The notes beneath the pieces are model-generated. The model was not told the origin of the DNA. It did not search any database and saw only the letters and a list, made by a program, of their open reading frames with translations. Below are positions 52,405 to 52,442 of a DNA stretch of 52,442 nt, in pieces (position 1 is the stretch's first letter; each line of letters starts with the position of its first letter). A program made the translations under genes and the position numbers. This stretch comes from Lentibacillus salicampi (GTDB lineage: Bacteria; Bacillota; Bacilli; Bacillales; Amphibacillaceae), in assembly GCF_004565465.1 (NCBI RefSeq), contig NZ_SRHY01000021.1, positions 1 through 52,442 of the forward strand, read 5' to 3'.

Positions 52405-52442
52405 AAAAGGGTATGCCAAATAAGCTTCACGTTTATGTCATT
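52318..52442. mobile_element. Terminal fragment of the same insertion sequence, inverted (right contig end)
   Basis: These 125 bases are the exact reverse complement of bases 3-127. The junction is at CTAG within the GH92 gene, in codons for Leu-Gly that are expected in the intact gene, so the CTAG is probably the host target. The element continues beyond the window. Confidence 0.85.

Overview
The window looks like a complete draft contig from a moderately halophilic member of the Bacillaceae (Virgibacillus/Lentibacillus-like; genus inferred). The signs are strong AGGAGG ribosome sites, GTG and TTG starts, TasA/TapA-type matrix proteins, a ManR/ManP mannose system, and exported proteins that are very rich in Asp and Glu. 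The two window ends carry the same 125-bp sequence in opposite orientation. This is one end of an insertion sequence, and one copy has cut the last gene, so the contig probably stops where the assembler met a repeat.
Region 1 (about 0.8-12.5 kb) is a glycolate (possibly also lactate) oxidation locus: a divergent LysR regulator, malate synthase G (glcB), the three glycolate oxidase subunits in the order glcE-glcF-glcD, a fumarylacetoacetate-hydrolase-family enzyme and a lactate/glycolate permease. Together they would import glycolate, oxidise it to glyoxylate and condense that with acetyl-CoA to malate.
Region 2 (about 12.7-34.7 kb) is the most unusual part. Nine exported enzymes carry the same ~80-residue FIMAH-type domain, eight at the C-terminus and one in the middle of a fusion: NagZ-like GH3, NamZ-like DUF1343/GH171, an AmiE-like serine hydrolase, an endo/exonuclease/phosphatase-fold protein, an S15 X-prolyl peptidase, a GH3-FIMAH-M28 fusion, two M14 carboxypeptidases and a gamma-glutamyltransferase. 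Two TasA/camelysin-like fibre proteins and one TapA-like protein sit among them. The enzyme set matches stepwise peptidoglycan sugar and peptide breakdown outside the cell. The two sub-clusters (from about 12.8 kb and 23.8 kb) share an upstream DNA element with fixed internal spacing. My hypothesis is an extracellular, matrix-associated muropeptide/peptide scavenging system in which FIMAH is the common targeting module.
Region 3 (about 35-42 kb) is an amino-sugar (sialic acid/ManNAc) operon: nanE, nanA, a sodium:solute symporter, an unexpected fumarate-reductase-like flavoprotein, a ROK kinase (nanK) and an RpiR/SIS regulator. Region 4 (about 42-52 kb) is mannose use: a ROK sugar kinase, manR, manP, a GNAT gene on the other strand, manA, and a secreted GH92 alpha-mannosidase cut at its 3' end by the insertion sequence. 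CcpA cre-like sites precede several of these genes.
Six intergenic arrays, about 93 units in all, share a strict 21-bp period. Five of them share a core whose fullest form is CTCG-NN-CGAG, often alternating in a 42-bp superperiod; the sixth uses an unrelated 21-bp unit. They lie at gene ends, on both strands, and appear non-coding. I could identify no tRNA, rRNA, CRISPR array or known riboswitch.
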